A DNA stretch of 64,000 nt, taken from positions 1-64,000 of the forward strand of contig MU619325.1 of the NCBI GenBank assembly GCA_025201805.1, in the 5' to 3' direction. The position numbers were made by a program, and so were the translations under genes. A model generated the notes under the pieces. The model worked only from the letters and a program-made list of their open reading frames with translations. It did no database searches and was not told where the DNA came from. Below, in pieces: positions 10,050 through 21,645 of the stretch (position 1 is the first letter of the stretch; each line of letters starts with the position of its first letter). The stretch comes from Parasitella parasitica (Eukaryota > Mucoromycota > Mucoromycetes > Mucorales > Mucoraceae).

Positions 10050-13000
10050 TTTTTTTTATAAAATTGTCTTTCAGGCTTTAATGCGCTTTCCTGATAGTTT
10101 CGTGAGCAGAGATGGGATTATTATAGGATATAAGTATAAGATATTTTAAGAGATAAAAAGATACCGTTTATTCTTTTGTACTTTGATAGATATTTATATT
10201 AACTAAAAGGTTACACACAAGGTCAGTATGAACCTGACAATAGAATCTATATCCTTCGTAACATGTGTATTGCCGCACTAAATGGTTTACCAGAGTTCGA
10301 GATATTAATAAAAAAAGTGCCATGAAATCCAAATTTTAACTGTTTGGCCAAATGTAACTAACAATAATGCGAAGATTGAATCTGTTCAGCTGCTGCTGCC
10401 GCCGCTTCGTGCATACATGCATTAGATTTAGTAAATAAGAGGATACCCATTACCTCGTATAGAGGGTCCAACAGAACAAAAAAATCAATAGGATGTTTTA
10501 CAAAGTATTTAAACTAGCTCTAAGTAAAACACAGGTATTAAAAATGTCTTGGGTTTATAAACTGTTTACATCTCATTTAAATAAATAATATTTGGCAATA
10601 CTTCCTCAGTTGTTCCCATTGTACTCTCCACCGCTTATCTGACAATTTCGGACAGTTATATAATGCACTTGTTATAAGTTTTTCATTAAATGGCATAGCA
10701 CAATAATATAGAATACATTTTGTGTGTTTGAAATCGGAAATACTCTCTGATTATTTATGTAAATTTCATTTTCCTTCAGTTGTCATAGTAACAATATTGA
10801 CAATGTTGCCAGGCTCATCTTTCAGAGGGATTTAATAGCTGTATTTTTTGATTAATAGGAATTAATGAACTACACCTCTGGACTAGCTGCTTAATTTAAC
10901 ATAATTAGAGCTTTAACCTGTGCGAAGACCAAACTAGAGATATTTTTTCCGTATGTGCCAATTTCATAATCAAACTGAATCCTGTATACTCATAAATTTA
11001 ACATGGTCTTTTTGTTTTATGCTATTTTTTATATAAAAACTATCGCCTCGACTACTTGGAAAAAGTTCATAGATGTCAAATCCAATAATGATCGGTTAGA
11101 TCTTAGAATCTAGAAAACTCAACAACTACGATTCCAAGGTATTCACTGCTTCTGATAGTGATTCAAAGAACGAATAAAACTTATACTAACCTGAGAATAT
11201 ATCATGTAGAAATACCCTTTTTTTTTAAGGAACTTTTTCGATATATTCACACAGAAATTGGGTAAGATAGAATTGGTTTGTTATGATGCGAAAGCTAAAA
11301 TATGAGTCCCACCTCCAATACTCGATACGCCTTAAGCAACTTCTAGTAAATTTAGATGTGTCAAATCCTTTTTTTTACCCCTCTCCCTTCTATTAACACG
11401 TATTATTAACACTAGAAATCATCTATATAGCTACAAATAGATTTCTTCAGGCACAAATCGTATAACTGCAATTGAGAAATACAACAAGAGAGTTAAATAA
11501 ACTTGAGCTGTAAATAAAATGTTTGCTTATCGAGGGATGTCTTTATGTGAGAGGCTATCGAGCTATAAACCTTTTAAAAGATCACAACTGTTGAAAAAAA
11601 AAAAAGGTCAATTTAACATAAATGATTTTATATGAGTTTTCACAAACTCATATCCGTTGGTTGTAAACTTCAACTTTTTATCATTTATGAACTAAGTATA
11701 TGATTAGTGTCCCCTAAGCTTTTATATATGTAAATAGAGTGTTTGTTACAACCGTGGTATGAAAAATATCAAAGAGAAAGTATAATATCATTACCTCCAA
11801 TCAAGACAATATTGTCGATGACCAAATTTTTTTTTTCAATCAATGTCTCGGCCATCTCTAGTTTGTTAGCTTGTTCAACGTATGTATGTAATATCATATT
11901 AACCAAACTTGCTAATATTATATGTTTATGTCCCCCAAAACCAGCTCTCATTAGCTATACCCACAATGATAACGAGGAAGGGTTCGTGAAACCCACCCTC
12001 AAAATGCCTCTCCACACCTTTATCAAAAATCACCAGGCCAAACTAATCAAGTCAATACGGTATAAAAAAATTCGAAGAAGTATCAGTTCATTCAATATAA
12101 TTCTTTAGTCAAGCTTTACATGTATAGTTGTTGTGCATGTGTCCTACTCAAAAAATATACTCGTGTTTAATCCTTTATCTTTCTTCCCGCGCGCCGTGGT
12201 AGATTTTATCAAACTTAACCTTAGCAAAATGAACAAAAAAGGAATTTTTCACTGAGATGATTGAACCTTAAACATCTTTCCCACGAAAAAAACAAAAGAG
12301 ATATGCCAATTCGACATCTTGAGCTTAATCTAGCTATTATACGAGTATCATATTTTGCTATTAGAAAGCATAAAAAGTGCAATTAAACACGATTTTTTAA
12401 GCGTTATGAAATACTCAAAATTCTTGCTTGGAATAGCTTCAAACTACTTGAACACTACGGAAATGTCGTACATTTGACGAGATATAGTATAGACTTTGTT
12501 TTTATATCCGCGGTTGTAAGGTATGACAATAGCCAGAGCTACAGGACTTTATTGATACCATGGTAAAATTGCACGAATGTATTTATTAACAGGATGAATA
12601 CATTTTGGTAAGGTTTTGTTATATTAACAAGCAGAAAGCTCTTATTGATGTCGATATTTTCAGGCTTAGGAATTCGCCAGATTAATTAAGAATTAACCAT
12701 AATTACTTTTAGTTGCAATGTCACTTGTGATACAATTACTTTATACCCTAGCAAGTAAGTTCTCATCTAATTTTTAACATGTGCTCTTTAATGTTCACAG
12801 AGGATAAATCACAAATATATAATATATAAATGATACTTACGAAGTGAACCGGAAGAAACGGGAACTCTAAAATATAGATATATCGATCTAGAGTGTGCGA
12901 AACAACATGATTGGATTTTGCTGTAAACGGGTAAATCGCTTCTCTTTCCAAATCAAGAATTCTATTTCGTTCTTTTCTATATCAGTGATCGTGTATTGAA

Positions 13001-14038
13001 TCTCCATTTCTATTAGGTTTACAACTAGAACCAATATGGAGAAATGACCCAACTAAAATATACTTGCGATTCGCAATTTTTCTTAAATCAGATGATAGCA
13101 TCAGATACCCTTTACTAATTGCAATTGAGTGTAGTGCGTATGTGATTAATATCCGCTCTTTTTTTTTCTTTTTTTTTTTATCTAGTAAATATTAAACATT
13201 TATCCAACAGGCATCTATCTAGAACAAAAAGAGCTGATTTACAGGTCCATATTGACCTGGTTTTGGCATGTTTCAAAAAAAAAAAAAATTGACTCATTTC
13301 GAAATACATGAATCACAGTGGACCAACATTTCTTTCTCAGATATAACATTGTATCCATCCTCATATCATTGATCGTTATACCATAATTTGTATTGACAGT
13401 AAATTCGATTCTGAGAATATGTATAAATAATTGACCCTGAAATACTCTATAATTTTCCAGGATCTGTTTGTATAATTTCACGATCTCCTGAAGTTAATCG
13501 TGCGAGCAAGGCCGATAAGGTTAAAACATCAGCTGTAACTGAACTTTAAAGTTATATAATGGCAGTGTGGTACTGTATCACCTTGAATATATAGATTGAT
13601 CATAGCGTGAGAAATGACTGGTTGAAGCTGAGTTAATGTGAGAAAACTTGCCATGTGGTCAGCTAACAATACTTCCAAATGCAGCAATTGATAGGTTTCC
13701 TTGTCATTTCAATAAAAATAAATGTATGGAATCCACAGAAGCCATAGTAATATTTATATATTCATTTTTGGAATAAAAGCCTTTTCATGGAAACATTGTC
13801 ACTAATGCACAAAAACATTCTTATATCTCCCAGAAAGACAACAATGTACACAAATCTAAAAAAGAAGAATGACAATCAAAAGCAATCATATGGCAAATTT
13901 CGCTGGATTTGTCGAATTAGATATAGTGCTACACTCATTGATTGGTCTGACATTCACGATAACTTATTCGTTCAATCGGACAAACATGGATAACTGATCA
14001 ACTAATTTGATAAACAAAAAAAAAAGCAAAAAAAAAAA
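10050..14038. other. Gene-poor region
   Basis: About 4 kb without a supportable protein gene. Short open stretches exist on the minus strand near 11769-12030 and 12840-12950 (the latter followed by a good GTAAGT donor) but match nothing I recognise and cannot be joined with confidence. A possible 5S rRNA relic lies at 13481-13540. The rest is AT-rich with homopolymer runs. Confidence 0.6.
13481..13540 (+). pseudogene. Possible degenerate 5S rRNA fragment
   Basis: The string GATCTCCTGAAGTTAATCGT followed by AAGGCC and GGTTAA resembles the conserved middle of fungal 5S rRNA (GATC..TGAAGTTAA.CGTG ..GGCC..GGTTAGTAC). The remaining stem sequences are not convincing and the internal TGGGTGACC element is absent. 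A relic is more likely than a working gene. Chance similarity is not excluded. Confidence 0.3.
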
Positions 14039-14041
14039 AGG

Positions 14042-14048
14042 TATATAA
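14042..14048 (+). promoter_or_regulatory. TATA box of PTR2 gene
   Basis: TATATAA lies about 95 bp before the PTR2 start codon. A strong C/T-rich tract (CCCTCTCCTCTTCTCTC) follows, as in highly expressed fungal genes. Confidence 0.6.
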
Positions 14049-14140
14049 GGCATTCGGATCAAGCAATCAGCAAACCTTCATCCTTTTTCTTACTCCCTCT
14101 CCTCTTCTCTCTTGTTACCTTCTTGCGAATAAAATAAGTC

Positions 14141-15944
14141 ATGTCTGAAAAGCTGGAACAAGAAAAGGCTTGCCAGATCGTTGCCTACGATGAAGCTGAT
14201 CTCCATGAAGACGAGCTTGACAGACCTGAGCCCACCGAAGAAGATTGGAAGGAATTACGCCAAATTGCGGACGATGTTCCTTTCTCAGCCTACCTTGTTC
14301 TTGTCATTGAGTTCTGTGAGAGATTCACCTACTACGGTTTGAGGTATGTTTATAAGCATCTACATTTGCATGGCCAAGGGTCTCTAACGCTTGTAAAATC
14401 AGTGGTCCATTCCAAAACTACATTCAGAATCCTGCTCCCGAGAGCTGTAAGTGCTGCTTATTTCTTGAATCCAACTATACAATTTACTAAATCTTTCGAT
14501 AGATCCCGCTGATCAGGCTGGTGCCATGGGCAAAGGTCAACAAACTGCTACTGCCTTGACTACCTTTTTCCAATTCTGGTGTTATATTACCCCCATCTTT
14601 GGTGCTATCGTTGCCGATCAATACCTTGGTAAATATCGTGCAATTCTTCTCTTTTCTATCATCTACTTTATTGGTTTGATCATTTTGACCGCCACTGCTT
14701 CTCCTGCCGGTATTGCTAGTGGTGCTGCCTTCCCTGGCTTCATCGTTGCCATAATTATTATCGGTCTTGGTACCGGTGGCATCAAGTCCAATGTCGCCCC
14801 CCTCATTGCTGAACAATACCAATCCAAGTCGCCTTATATCAAAGTTACGAAGAAGAACGAGCGTGTCATTGTTACTCCTCAAGCCACTTACCAAAAGATC
14901 TTCAACATGTTCTACTGGGGTATCAACGTCGGTTCTCTCTCTGCCATTGCCACCACTGAATTAGAAAAGAACGTCGGCTTCTGGCCTGCTTATCTTTTAC
15001 CTACTCTTATGTTTATTCCCGGCATCCTTGTCGTCTTTTTGGGCCGCAAGCGTTATGTGCAGGCTCCTCCTCGTGGCTCCATCTTTGTCGAAGCTGCCAG
15101 ACTTTTCAAGTATCGTCTTTTCACTGTCAAGGGTAGCCTGGAAGCTTGTAAGCCTTCCAACCTCGCTCAAACTCACCCCGAACTTCTTGAAAAGGCTACA
15201 TGGGACGATATCTTTGTTGATGAACTGAAGCGTGCCCTCAAAGCCTGTGTTGTCTTTTGTTGGTATCCTATATACTGGCTCTGCTATGCCCAGATCTCCA
15301 ACAATCTTATCTCTCAAGCTGCTACCATGTGGACTGGCAATGTTCCCAACGATATCATGCAAAACATTGATCCCATTGTCCTGATTATCACCATTCCCAT
15401 CATGGATCGTTTCGTTTATCCCACTCTTCGTCGCTACGGTATCATTTTGGGCCCCATCTTGCGTATCTCTATTGGCTTTTTCTTTGCTTCCGTTGGTATG
15501 GCTTACACCGCCGGTATCCAATCCAAGATTTACGCCAACACCTCTGAATATCCAATCTCTGCCGGTTATCAAATCCCTTCCTATGTGTTTGTCGCTTTCT
15601 CTGAAATCTTTGCCTCTGTTACCGGTAACGAGTATGCCTACAAGAAGGCTCCCCAGTCTATGAAATCCATTGTCATGGCTCTTTTCTTGTTAACCAACTG
15701 CTTTGCTTCCATCCTTGCTTTCGCTTTGGTTTCCGTTGCCGTTGATCCCAAGTTGACCTGGATGTATACTGGTATTTCTGCTGCTAGTTTCATCTGCTCC
15801 ATCCTGGTCTATGTCTTCCATCACAAGAACGATGCCACTGACGTTGCCGATGATGCTATTGGCCGTACCGGAGAAGCACAAAAGCAATACGAAAACCAAA
15901 GCAAGAAGCCAGTTGAAGTCGAATATGAAATCGAAAAAGCTTAA
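14141..15944 (+). CDS. PTR2: Proton-coupled oligopeptide transporter (PTR2/POT)
   Basis: This plasma-membrane H+ symporter imports di- and tripeptides. Exons 14141-14343, 14403-14446 (only 44 nt) and 14503-15944 sum to 1689 nt, or 562 residues. The family motif ExxERFxYYG is seen as EFCERFTYYG near residue 60. The second signature FYWGINVGSL lies in the middle, and GTGGIKSNVAPL is also typical. About 12 membrane helices are visible, with a polar central loop. The acidic N-terminus and the charged C-terminus should be cytosolic. Codons are richer in C at third positions (ATC, GCC, TTC, ACC) than in neighbouring genes, which suggests strong expression. A TATA box and a pyrimidine tract precede it. 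Fungal PTR2 genes are usually controlled by nitrogen source; no binding site for that was identified. Confidence 0.95.
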
Positions 15945-16041
15945 TTTACTCTTACAATAATACTTTAATTCTATAGCAAAAACACAACAGAGAGAACCGC
16001 CTGTTTCTATGTACTATTATCCTTTTAACACAGCAGGGCTG

Positions 16042-16108
<67 letters not shown>

Positions 16109-17010
16109 TTTTAAAGAAAAAATAAATTCGCATTTGTATATCCACTCGAACCTCAGTAGATTTTGATGCTTGGCTTGTACATTAATCCTAAATATGCCAT
16201 CGTCTTTTTTCACGGAAATATGTATATACGAGTATTCCAATTAAGGGACTCGCTGTACAATTGTAACGATACACCAGGTAATAAATTAATTCTGGTTTTT
16301 CCCTTATCTATCTTTCTAAATCGAGTCCATTGGGAAGAAAATCACTATAACTGGTATAACAGCTAGCAATGTTTCTGATGCAATTTGCAAAGATTTTGAT
16401 CATATGAATCCTGCTTTGAATACAAGCCATGCTATATTAACCCACCTTCCATAACTTCATCAAAAAAAAAAGCGAGCATCTGGAAAAAGGTCATTGCCTC
16501 GGAATTACAGCGTGTAACGCGACTTTTGGAGTTGATGAAGCACCCAGTCCAATGTACCTGTGGTACCCTTCTAAATATAAACTCATTCTTTCACTGTCAA
16601 AACCTCTTCATGATTGATACACCCCTCTGCTTATAATATGCAAGCAGTTAGTGCCTCTTGGCAGGGCCATTATTTTCAAGTACTGTCTATCACGAAACCA
16701 ACTACCAGAAACTTATAGCTTGTTTCATGGAAACGACTATCAAGTGACTAATAGAAACAAAAAAAATAAAACAAAAAAGAATAAACTACTTGAAATGATA
16801 CTTATGTTCGGGGTGTATTCATGACGAAGCGTTTTGACTGTCGGATATATCTTATGGTCACCTTCCTCCCTTCTCTTAGATGGTTCTCTAGAAAACAGCA
16901 TTTGTGTATAACGCGTACCTGCCTAACCAGTAATTGGCAAAATAAAGGCAATGCTTGAAATCTCAAGCTCAAGGTATTGAGTGCGGGTATACAATAATGG
17001 TTTATTATTA
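15945..17010. other. Intergenic with long poly-T
   Basis: This stretch lies between the convergent ends of PTR2 and the mitochondrial carrier gene. It contains a 58-nt T homopolymer. I see no gene. Confidence 0.65.
16049..16106 (+). repeat. 58-nt T homopolymer
   Basis: An uninterrupted run of 58 T residues lies just beyond the PTR2 3' UTR. Its length is probably approximate in any assembly. Confidence 0.95.
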
Positions 17011-18237
17011 TTATGGGGTCAAGTCTCTCAAGGTATCCAATTTTTTCACTATCAGTTCGTATGTAAAAATGGTGACAGCAGATGCAGGTACAGTACGCAC
17101 GAGATTAGTTGTGATACCCTTATAAAATCCACGCATTCCTTCCTCGTACATGATAACTTTTATTGCATGAAGTATACCTTTGTATTTGAAAGGCTGCATC
17201 ACTTGATTCTGTAGTCGTGTGCGGATCACCTAAAATCTAGTCAATACATCTGCAGTCATATATACCCATCTTCTGCTTGCTCCCCTTACCTCGTGTGGAT
17301 AGGTTGTGGTACTCGCTACCATTTTAGACACTGAGGACGCTAGTAAAATACTGGTAGTCTCTGATTTATTAGTTGAGAGTAGCGTTTTTAGTCGTTCATA
17401 CAAAGGGAATTGAATCGCCACATGGCTTACACCGATCAGCGACGGCCCTAATCCTTTGTAGAATCCACGAATGCCTTCATGTTTGGCAATCATGGCAAAC
17501 GCTTCCAAAATTGTGTTGTATCGATGGGGTGATCTCGTTGTTTGCGTCTAATAATTGTTCGGAAATGTCAGTCAACAGTCGCTTTACATATGGTTTTGTT
17601 CCAAGTGCTTTTATTACCATGAATCTAGTTTTAATGACCCAAACAGGGCTAGTTAGGGTAGTTGATACCATGCCTGCCGTCATGGCTGACGATATATGTG
17701 CTAACCAATCATTCTCTGTTTACTTGTTGATTACCACATGTTCCTGAAAATATTCTCACAACCGTATTACACACTTACCAATGTCGCCCTTTGCCCAATT
17801 TATTTTGCAATAATCATAGACTGTAAAGTAGATGGCCCATGTTGGCAGATAGCCAACTACGGTAGGACCAAGCCCACGGTATAATCCCCGTATACCTTCT
17901 TCTAATCTGATTCTTCGTATTGTACCTAAATAAAACCATGTGCGATAGAAAGTGTTGAGCGCCTGTTTGTTTACACTGTATATGCTTGTCAGATCTTTAC
18001 CCATTGTTCCTCTATATTTGAAGTGCCCAATAGCTTGGTTCTGTAATCTGGTTTTTACGACATCAAGCGGACAAGTTACAACTGATGAAATGACACCAGC
18101 GCCGGCGCCAGCAATTGAATGCTTTAAAGTTTCATGCGTTTGTCTACAGGTTATCAAAATCAATACTCGAAGGAAATAATCGCCTTAAACTCAAAATCAT
18201 ACACAAAATCTTTACACCAGTTGGCAGCGTAGCTCAT
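17011..18237 (-). CDS. Mitochondrial carrier, NAD+/pyrimidine-nucleotide branch
   Basis: This is an SLC25-family inner-membrane transporter. Exons 18237-18205 (tentative), 18121-18001, 17925-17779, 17715-17588, 17547-17290 and 17229-17011 sum to 906 nt, or 301 residues, the usual size. Three repeats carry the PX[DE]XX[KR] motifs CPLDVVKTRLQNQ, SPVWVIKTRFM and YPHEVIRTRLQNQ. The Trp in the second repeat and the line GLYRGLGPTVVGYLPTWAIYF fit the yeast YIA6/YEA6 NAD+ carriers and the related folate/FAD and pyrimidine carriers (SLC25A32/33/36). The exact substrate cannot be settled by eye. The first exon, coding a short start MSYAANWCKDF, rests only on phase and splice sites. Confidence 0.85.
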
Positions 18238-18817
18238 CACAAAAATAAAAAAATAAAAAGATGTAAAGGAAAAATATATATACAAGAAGAAAAAACCTAG
18301 AAGAGAAGAAAGGGGAGATGAACATGAAAATTTGAGGTAAGATGATCAATCGTTTCAGCGATAATCTAAATTCTTTTCTCGTATCACAGCTTTTCTTTTT
18401 CATCTGCCAACTTTGATAAAGACAGGAGGATCGTCTTTATCTTTGTATTTATCCATCATGATAATGCAATTATTTGGAGCATGCATTTAAACAAGTGCTA
18501 GTGCTGCATAGATGCATCTCGTATTAAAATAACCCTGTTTAAATGTCATTAATATTCATTTAATTAGGAAAAATATACTACAAGATGGGCTTCTACTTGC
18601 TGTGATTTGTATCACACATGCTTCAACCTCTGATGAGAAACATCAAATGGTGGACATTTTAACTAGTGAAATTTGTATTCATACCGCTTTTCATTTGCGT
18701 GTCCTCTCTCTTTACAATCCACAAATATTGTAGATACAAAAACAACAGCTATGAATGATATGAAAAGATACCGTAAACAAAGGATTTTGGATACATGGAT
18801 ATAACTAAAAATTTGTT
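18238..18817. other. Intergenic
   Basis: This is AT-rich sequence between the carrier gene 5' end and the 3' end of the kinetochore gene. An alternative upstream ATG for the carrier exists at about 18401 but cannot be joined in phase. Nothing else is seen. Confidence 0.55.
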
Positions 18818-20604
18818 TTATTCTTGTTCAACGGATAGTATATTGTCCACAATGTACTTTGTTCCTTCATAAACACCTTTTTGCATGATTGTGTGTAAAA
18901 AGGCTTCATTCACTTTATCCAACGCACCATTGGTATCTCTTGTTATCACTAGTAATGGTATGAATCAACACGAGAGGTTTTTGATGGGGCGAATATATTT
19001 TGCTTTTTACCTGCTGATAATGCCACAGCTTCCATTGTCAAATTAGGCCTGACATCGTTTACAACATTTGCATCTAGTTTTTCCCTGTCTGTATTTGTCT
19101 CTGTTATCTTCCAAGATAATAGCAGATTAATTCCACAATCACTATCGATCGTACACAGTCAACAAAAGATGCATGATGAACAATTGCACTCACAACTTAC
19201 ACGGCTCCTTCGAATTGAAGTTTGGTGTGTGAAAGCATCACAATGTTCACAGAGGTATCTTTATAATGCTGCGTTAGTCGATTGAAAACATCGTCTCGCT
19301 GCTTCTCCAACTGGGCATAATGAACAAACAAGCGAAAGAAGCCCATAATGTTGCATTCATCTTTGATCCTATGAAGCGTTTGTGAGTACCCACAAACATA
19401 CACCTATACACTTTTCTGGAGATGGGTCCTTTACTTTTGTAATGTAGTCCCGACGGCTAGTTGCATTTCTATATTCACCTCAAAATTCAAACTTGACATG
19501 ACCATGCTTGGCTCAAGCACATCAAATTCAGCTTGAAATGGCAGATCAAACGATGTTCCTGACAATGCACAATGCCGAACACTTTCTGTGCCTGCTTCAC
19601 TGTTCTCTTTAAAGCTGTATGCCGACTGTTTGATAACAATGCCCGAATAATCCGTCTGCCTTGTTACTTGTTCACTGGCAAAGGCTTTTTGGCGCACTTG
19701 AGCATTTGGATTTATGAAATCTGGATTCATGAAATCTGCTCCAAAAGACATGTGGTCATCTATAGATTCGCTTTCCAAAAGTAGCAGATATTCGCTGGAT
19801 AGCTATCAGTGGCACCGCTCATTGTATACTCATCCCCATCTACTCACTAGATAACATTCCAATCAGGCTTTCCATCTTTTACTCGGGCATCTTGCTTATT
19901 TACTTTGTTGTCGTCGTCATCGTCCTCGTCCTCGTCCTCGTCCTCTTTCTCTTCCTCCTCCGAGTCTTGGTCTTTGTCTTTCCTCTCGTCTTCCTCTCGG
20001 TCTTCTTCTTCTTCGTCTGTGTCTGGACTTTTCTCTGAGCCTTCTTCTTTCTCCATTTCCTCGTCTTCGTCTTTGTCTTTGTCTTTGTCTTGGTCCTCAT
20101 CTTTGTCTTTATCTTTGTCACCATCAATGTAGATCCTATCTTGCTTTCTCGGCATTTTCCCCAGCAGTCTCTTTCGAAGATCTTGTCTTGTCTTTTTGAC
20201 ACGCAGTTGTCGCTCTTCTTCCTGTTCAACGTATGCCGCTCTCTCTTCTGTTGTCATGTTGGCGATGCCGGCTTCTACGTTTCGTTCTGCTTTTCGTGCT
20301 GTCAGTTTGTTTTCCTTCTCAATGACTCGATTTTCCATGTAAAGAACCTTGTTTGTAAGGTCTTCTAATAGCTTTTTCAATTCTGCTGTATCATAAGATT
20401 CATACGAACCTACAAATCGCTACAATAAACTGTGTCAATCGTCCGGCCCTGGATAGATGTTCTGGCGACTCTTACTGTATCATAGTCCAGCGGTTCAAAT
20501 TCAGTATCGGATTTTGCCTGCAATAGACGTTCTTGGAAGCTGGCACTTGTTGTTCTCTCATTGAAAGCAATACCGTCAATGCTGCCGCTTGAAAGGTCAG
20601 ACAT
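18818..20604 (-). CDS. CENP-P-like inner kinetochore protein with charged insertion
   Basis: Six exons (20604-20476, 20419-19856, 19802-19435, 19368-19201, 19141-19011, 18948-18818) sum to 1491 nt, or 496 residues. The C-terminal half follows animal CENP-P in order. VRHCALSGTSFDLPFQAEFD matches the start of the RWD-like fold, and FFRLFVHYAQLEKQRDDVF matches its FFRSL...EYRKRTF helix. LLLSWKIT then matches VIVWRI, and a final short helix follows. CENP-P (yeast Ctf19 relative) acts in the CENP-O/P/Q/U complex at centromeres. The N-terminal part has a coiled coil (about residues 55-105) and then about 85 residues almost purely Asp, Glu and Lys, absent from the animal protein. The join at 19855/19803 uses a weak GTTATC donor, so two separate genes remain possible. 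The identification rests on remembered family patterns, not a search. Confidence 0.65.
19905..20135 (-). repeat. Asp/Glu/Lys-coding low-complexity tract
   Basis: Near-repetitive GAC/GAG/AAA codons in exon 2 of the CENP-P-like gene encode alternating Lys-Asp and runs of Glu and Asp. The opposite strand shows a long spurious Ser-rich frame as a shadow. Confidence 0.9.
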
Positions 20605-20792
20605 GGTTAAAAGGCGATCGTTTTGTTTACCATGGTGATTTCATGTATCAAATCCATTGCTCCATGTGACCGTTCGAGCGAGTGTTTTAAACCAATCAGT
20701 ATGGTATTTTATATCACTTTTGCAGCGGATAAGCAAGTACTATTTTTTTTTTTTCCTTTCAGTTTAATCTACAAAATAATAGCACATTCGTC
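20605..20792. promoter_or_regulatory. Compact divergent promoter
   Basis: Only 188 bp separate the start codons of the CENP-P-like gene (-) and SF3A2 (+), so both promoters must lie here. It contains a T-rich tract near 20743-20755 but no recognised factor site. Confidence 0.6.
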
Positions 20793-21530
20793 ATGGACTT
20801 TCAGAATCGAGTAGGCAGTAAGCACAGAGGCGGTGGAATGGCCAGCGCCTCCGAATCCAATGTAGATCGTCGTGAAAGACTTCGCAAATTAGCCATGGAG
20901 ACTATCGACATTAGCAAAGATCCGTATTTCATGAAGAATCATTTGGGCTCATACGAATGTAAACTTTGCTTGACATTACACACCAGCGAAGGTTCCTACT
21001 TGGCGCATACACAGGGCAAAAAGCATCAAACCAACTTGGCACGCCGTGCTGCTAAAGAAGCCAAAGAGGCCAACATCATTCAACCTGCTGTGGGTCCTGC
21101 TAAGCCGTTGGTTGCTCCTCGCCGCAACATGATCAAAATCGGCAGGCCTGGTTACAGAGTCACCAAGGTTAGAGATCCAGTTACTCGTCAATTAGGCCTA
21201 TTATTCCAAATCCAATATCCCCAAATTGCAGATGATGTCAAACCACGCCATCGATTCATGGGTGCTTTCGAACAGAAGATCGAGCCTCCAAACAATGCCT
21301 ATCAATACCTAGTTATTGCTGCAGAACCATACGAGTCGATTTCGTTCAAGATTCAGAGCCATAAAGTGGATGAGACTCTGGGCAAATTCTGGACACACTG
21401 GGACCAAGATTCAAAACAATTCTCATTGCAATTCTTTTACAAGAATGAAAGAAATGGCATGTTTGAAGGAATGGCAGCATCATCATCATCTAATACTGCG
21501 ACTCCCGCACCTCCTGTTGCCACTGTTTAA
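20793..21530 (+). CDS. Splicing factor 3A subunit 2 (SF3A2/Prp11)
   Basis: This U2 snRNP protein is needed for prespliceosome formation. It is an intronless gene of 245 residues. It has the conserved start MDFQNRVGSKHRGGGMAS. The matrin-type C2H2 zinc finger (YECKLCLTLHTSEGSYLAHTQGKKH, Cys-x2-Cys ... His-x5-His) lies near residues 54-78. The conserved C-terminal region follows, with YRVTKVRDP, GLLFQIQYP and the run QYLVIAAEPYE through KFWTHWD. A short Ser/Pro/Ala tail ends it. The Pro-rich repeats of the animal C-terminus are missing, as in other fungi. It faces the CENP-P-like gene across a 188-bp promoter and converges with uS11m. Confidence 0.96.
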   Translation: MDFQNRVGSKHRGGGMASASESNVDRRERLRKLAMETIDISKDPYFMKNHLGSYECKLCLTLHTSEGSYLAHTQGKKHQTNLARRAAKEAKEANIIQPAVGPAKPLVAPRRNMIKIGRPGYRVTKVRDPVTRQLGLLFQIQYPQIADDVKPRHRFMGAFEQKIEPPNNAYQYLVIAAEPYESISFKIQSHKVDETLGKFWTHWDQDSKQFSLQFFYKNERNGMFEGMAASSSSNTATPAPPVATV

Positions 21531-21645
21531 ATTAGAGCATTTTTGAAGTATAAAACTTTATAAAGCTATCAATCATCCCGTGGTGTATTATACGTTTTAT
21601 TTTCAATTCCAATAATCTACAGTGTAATGTAATAAATGACAACTT

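Noticed and set aside
11743-12108. 121-residue plus-strand frame
   Set aside because: Composition is that of random AT-rich sequence; the minus strand looks slightly more protein-like, but neither is supported.
14487-15572. Minus-strand frames opposite PTR2
   Set aside because: Codon-biased sense genes often leave long antisense frames; no family features.
19905-20132. Ser-rich plus-strand open frame
   Set aside because: It is the antisense shadow of the Asp/Glu/Lys-coding tract in the CENP-P-like gene.
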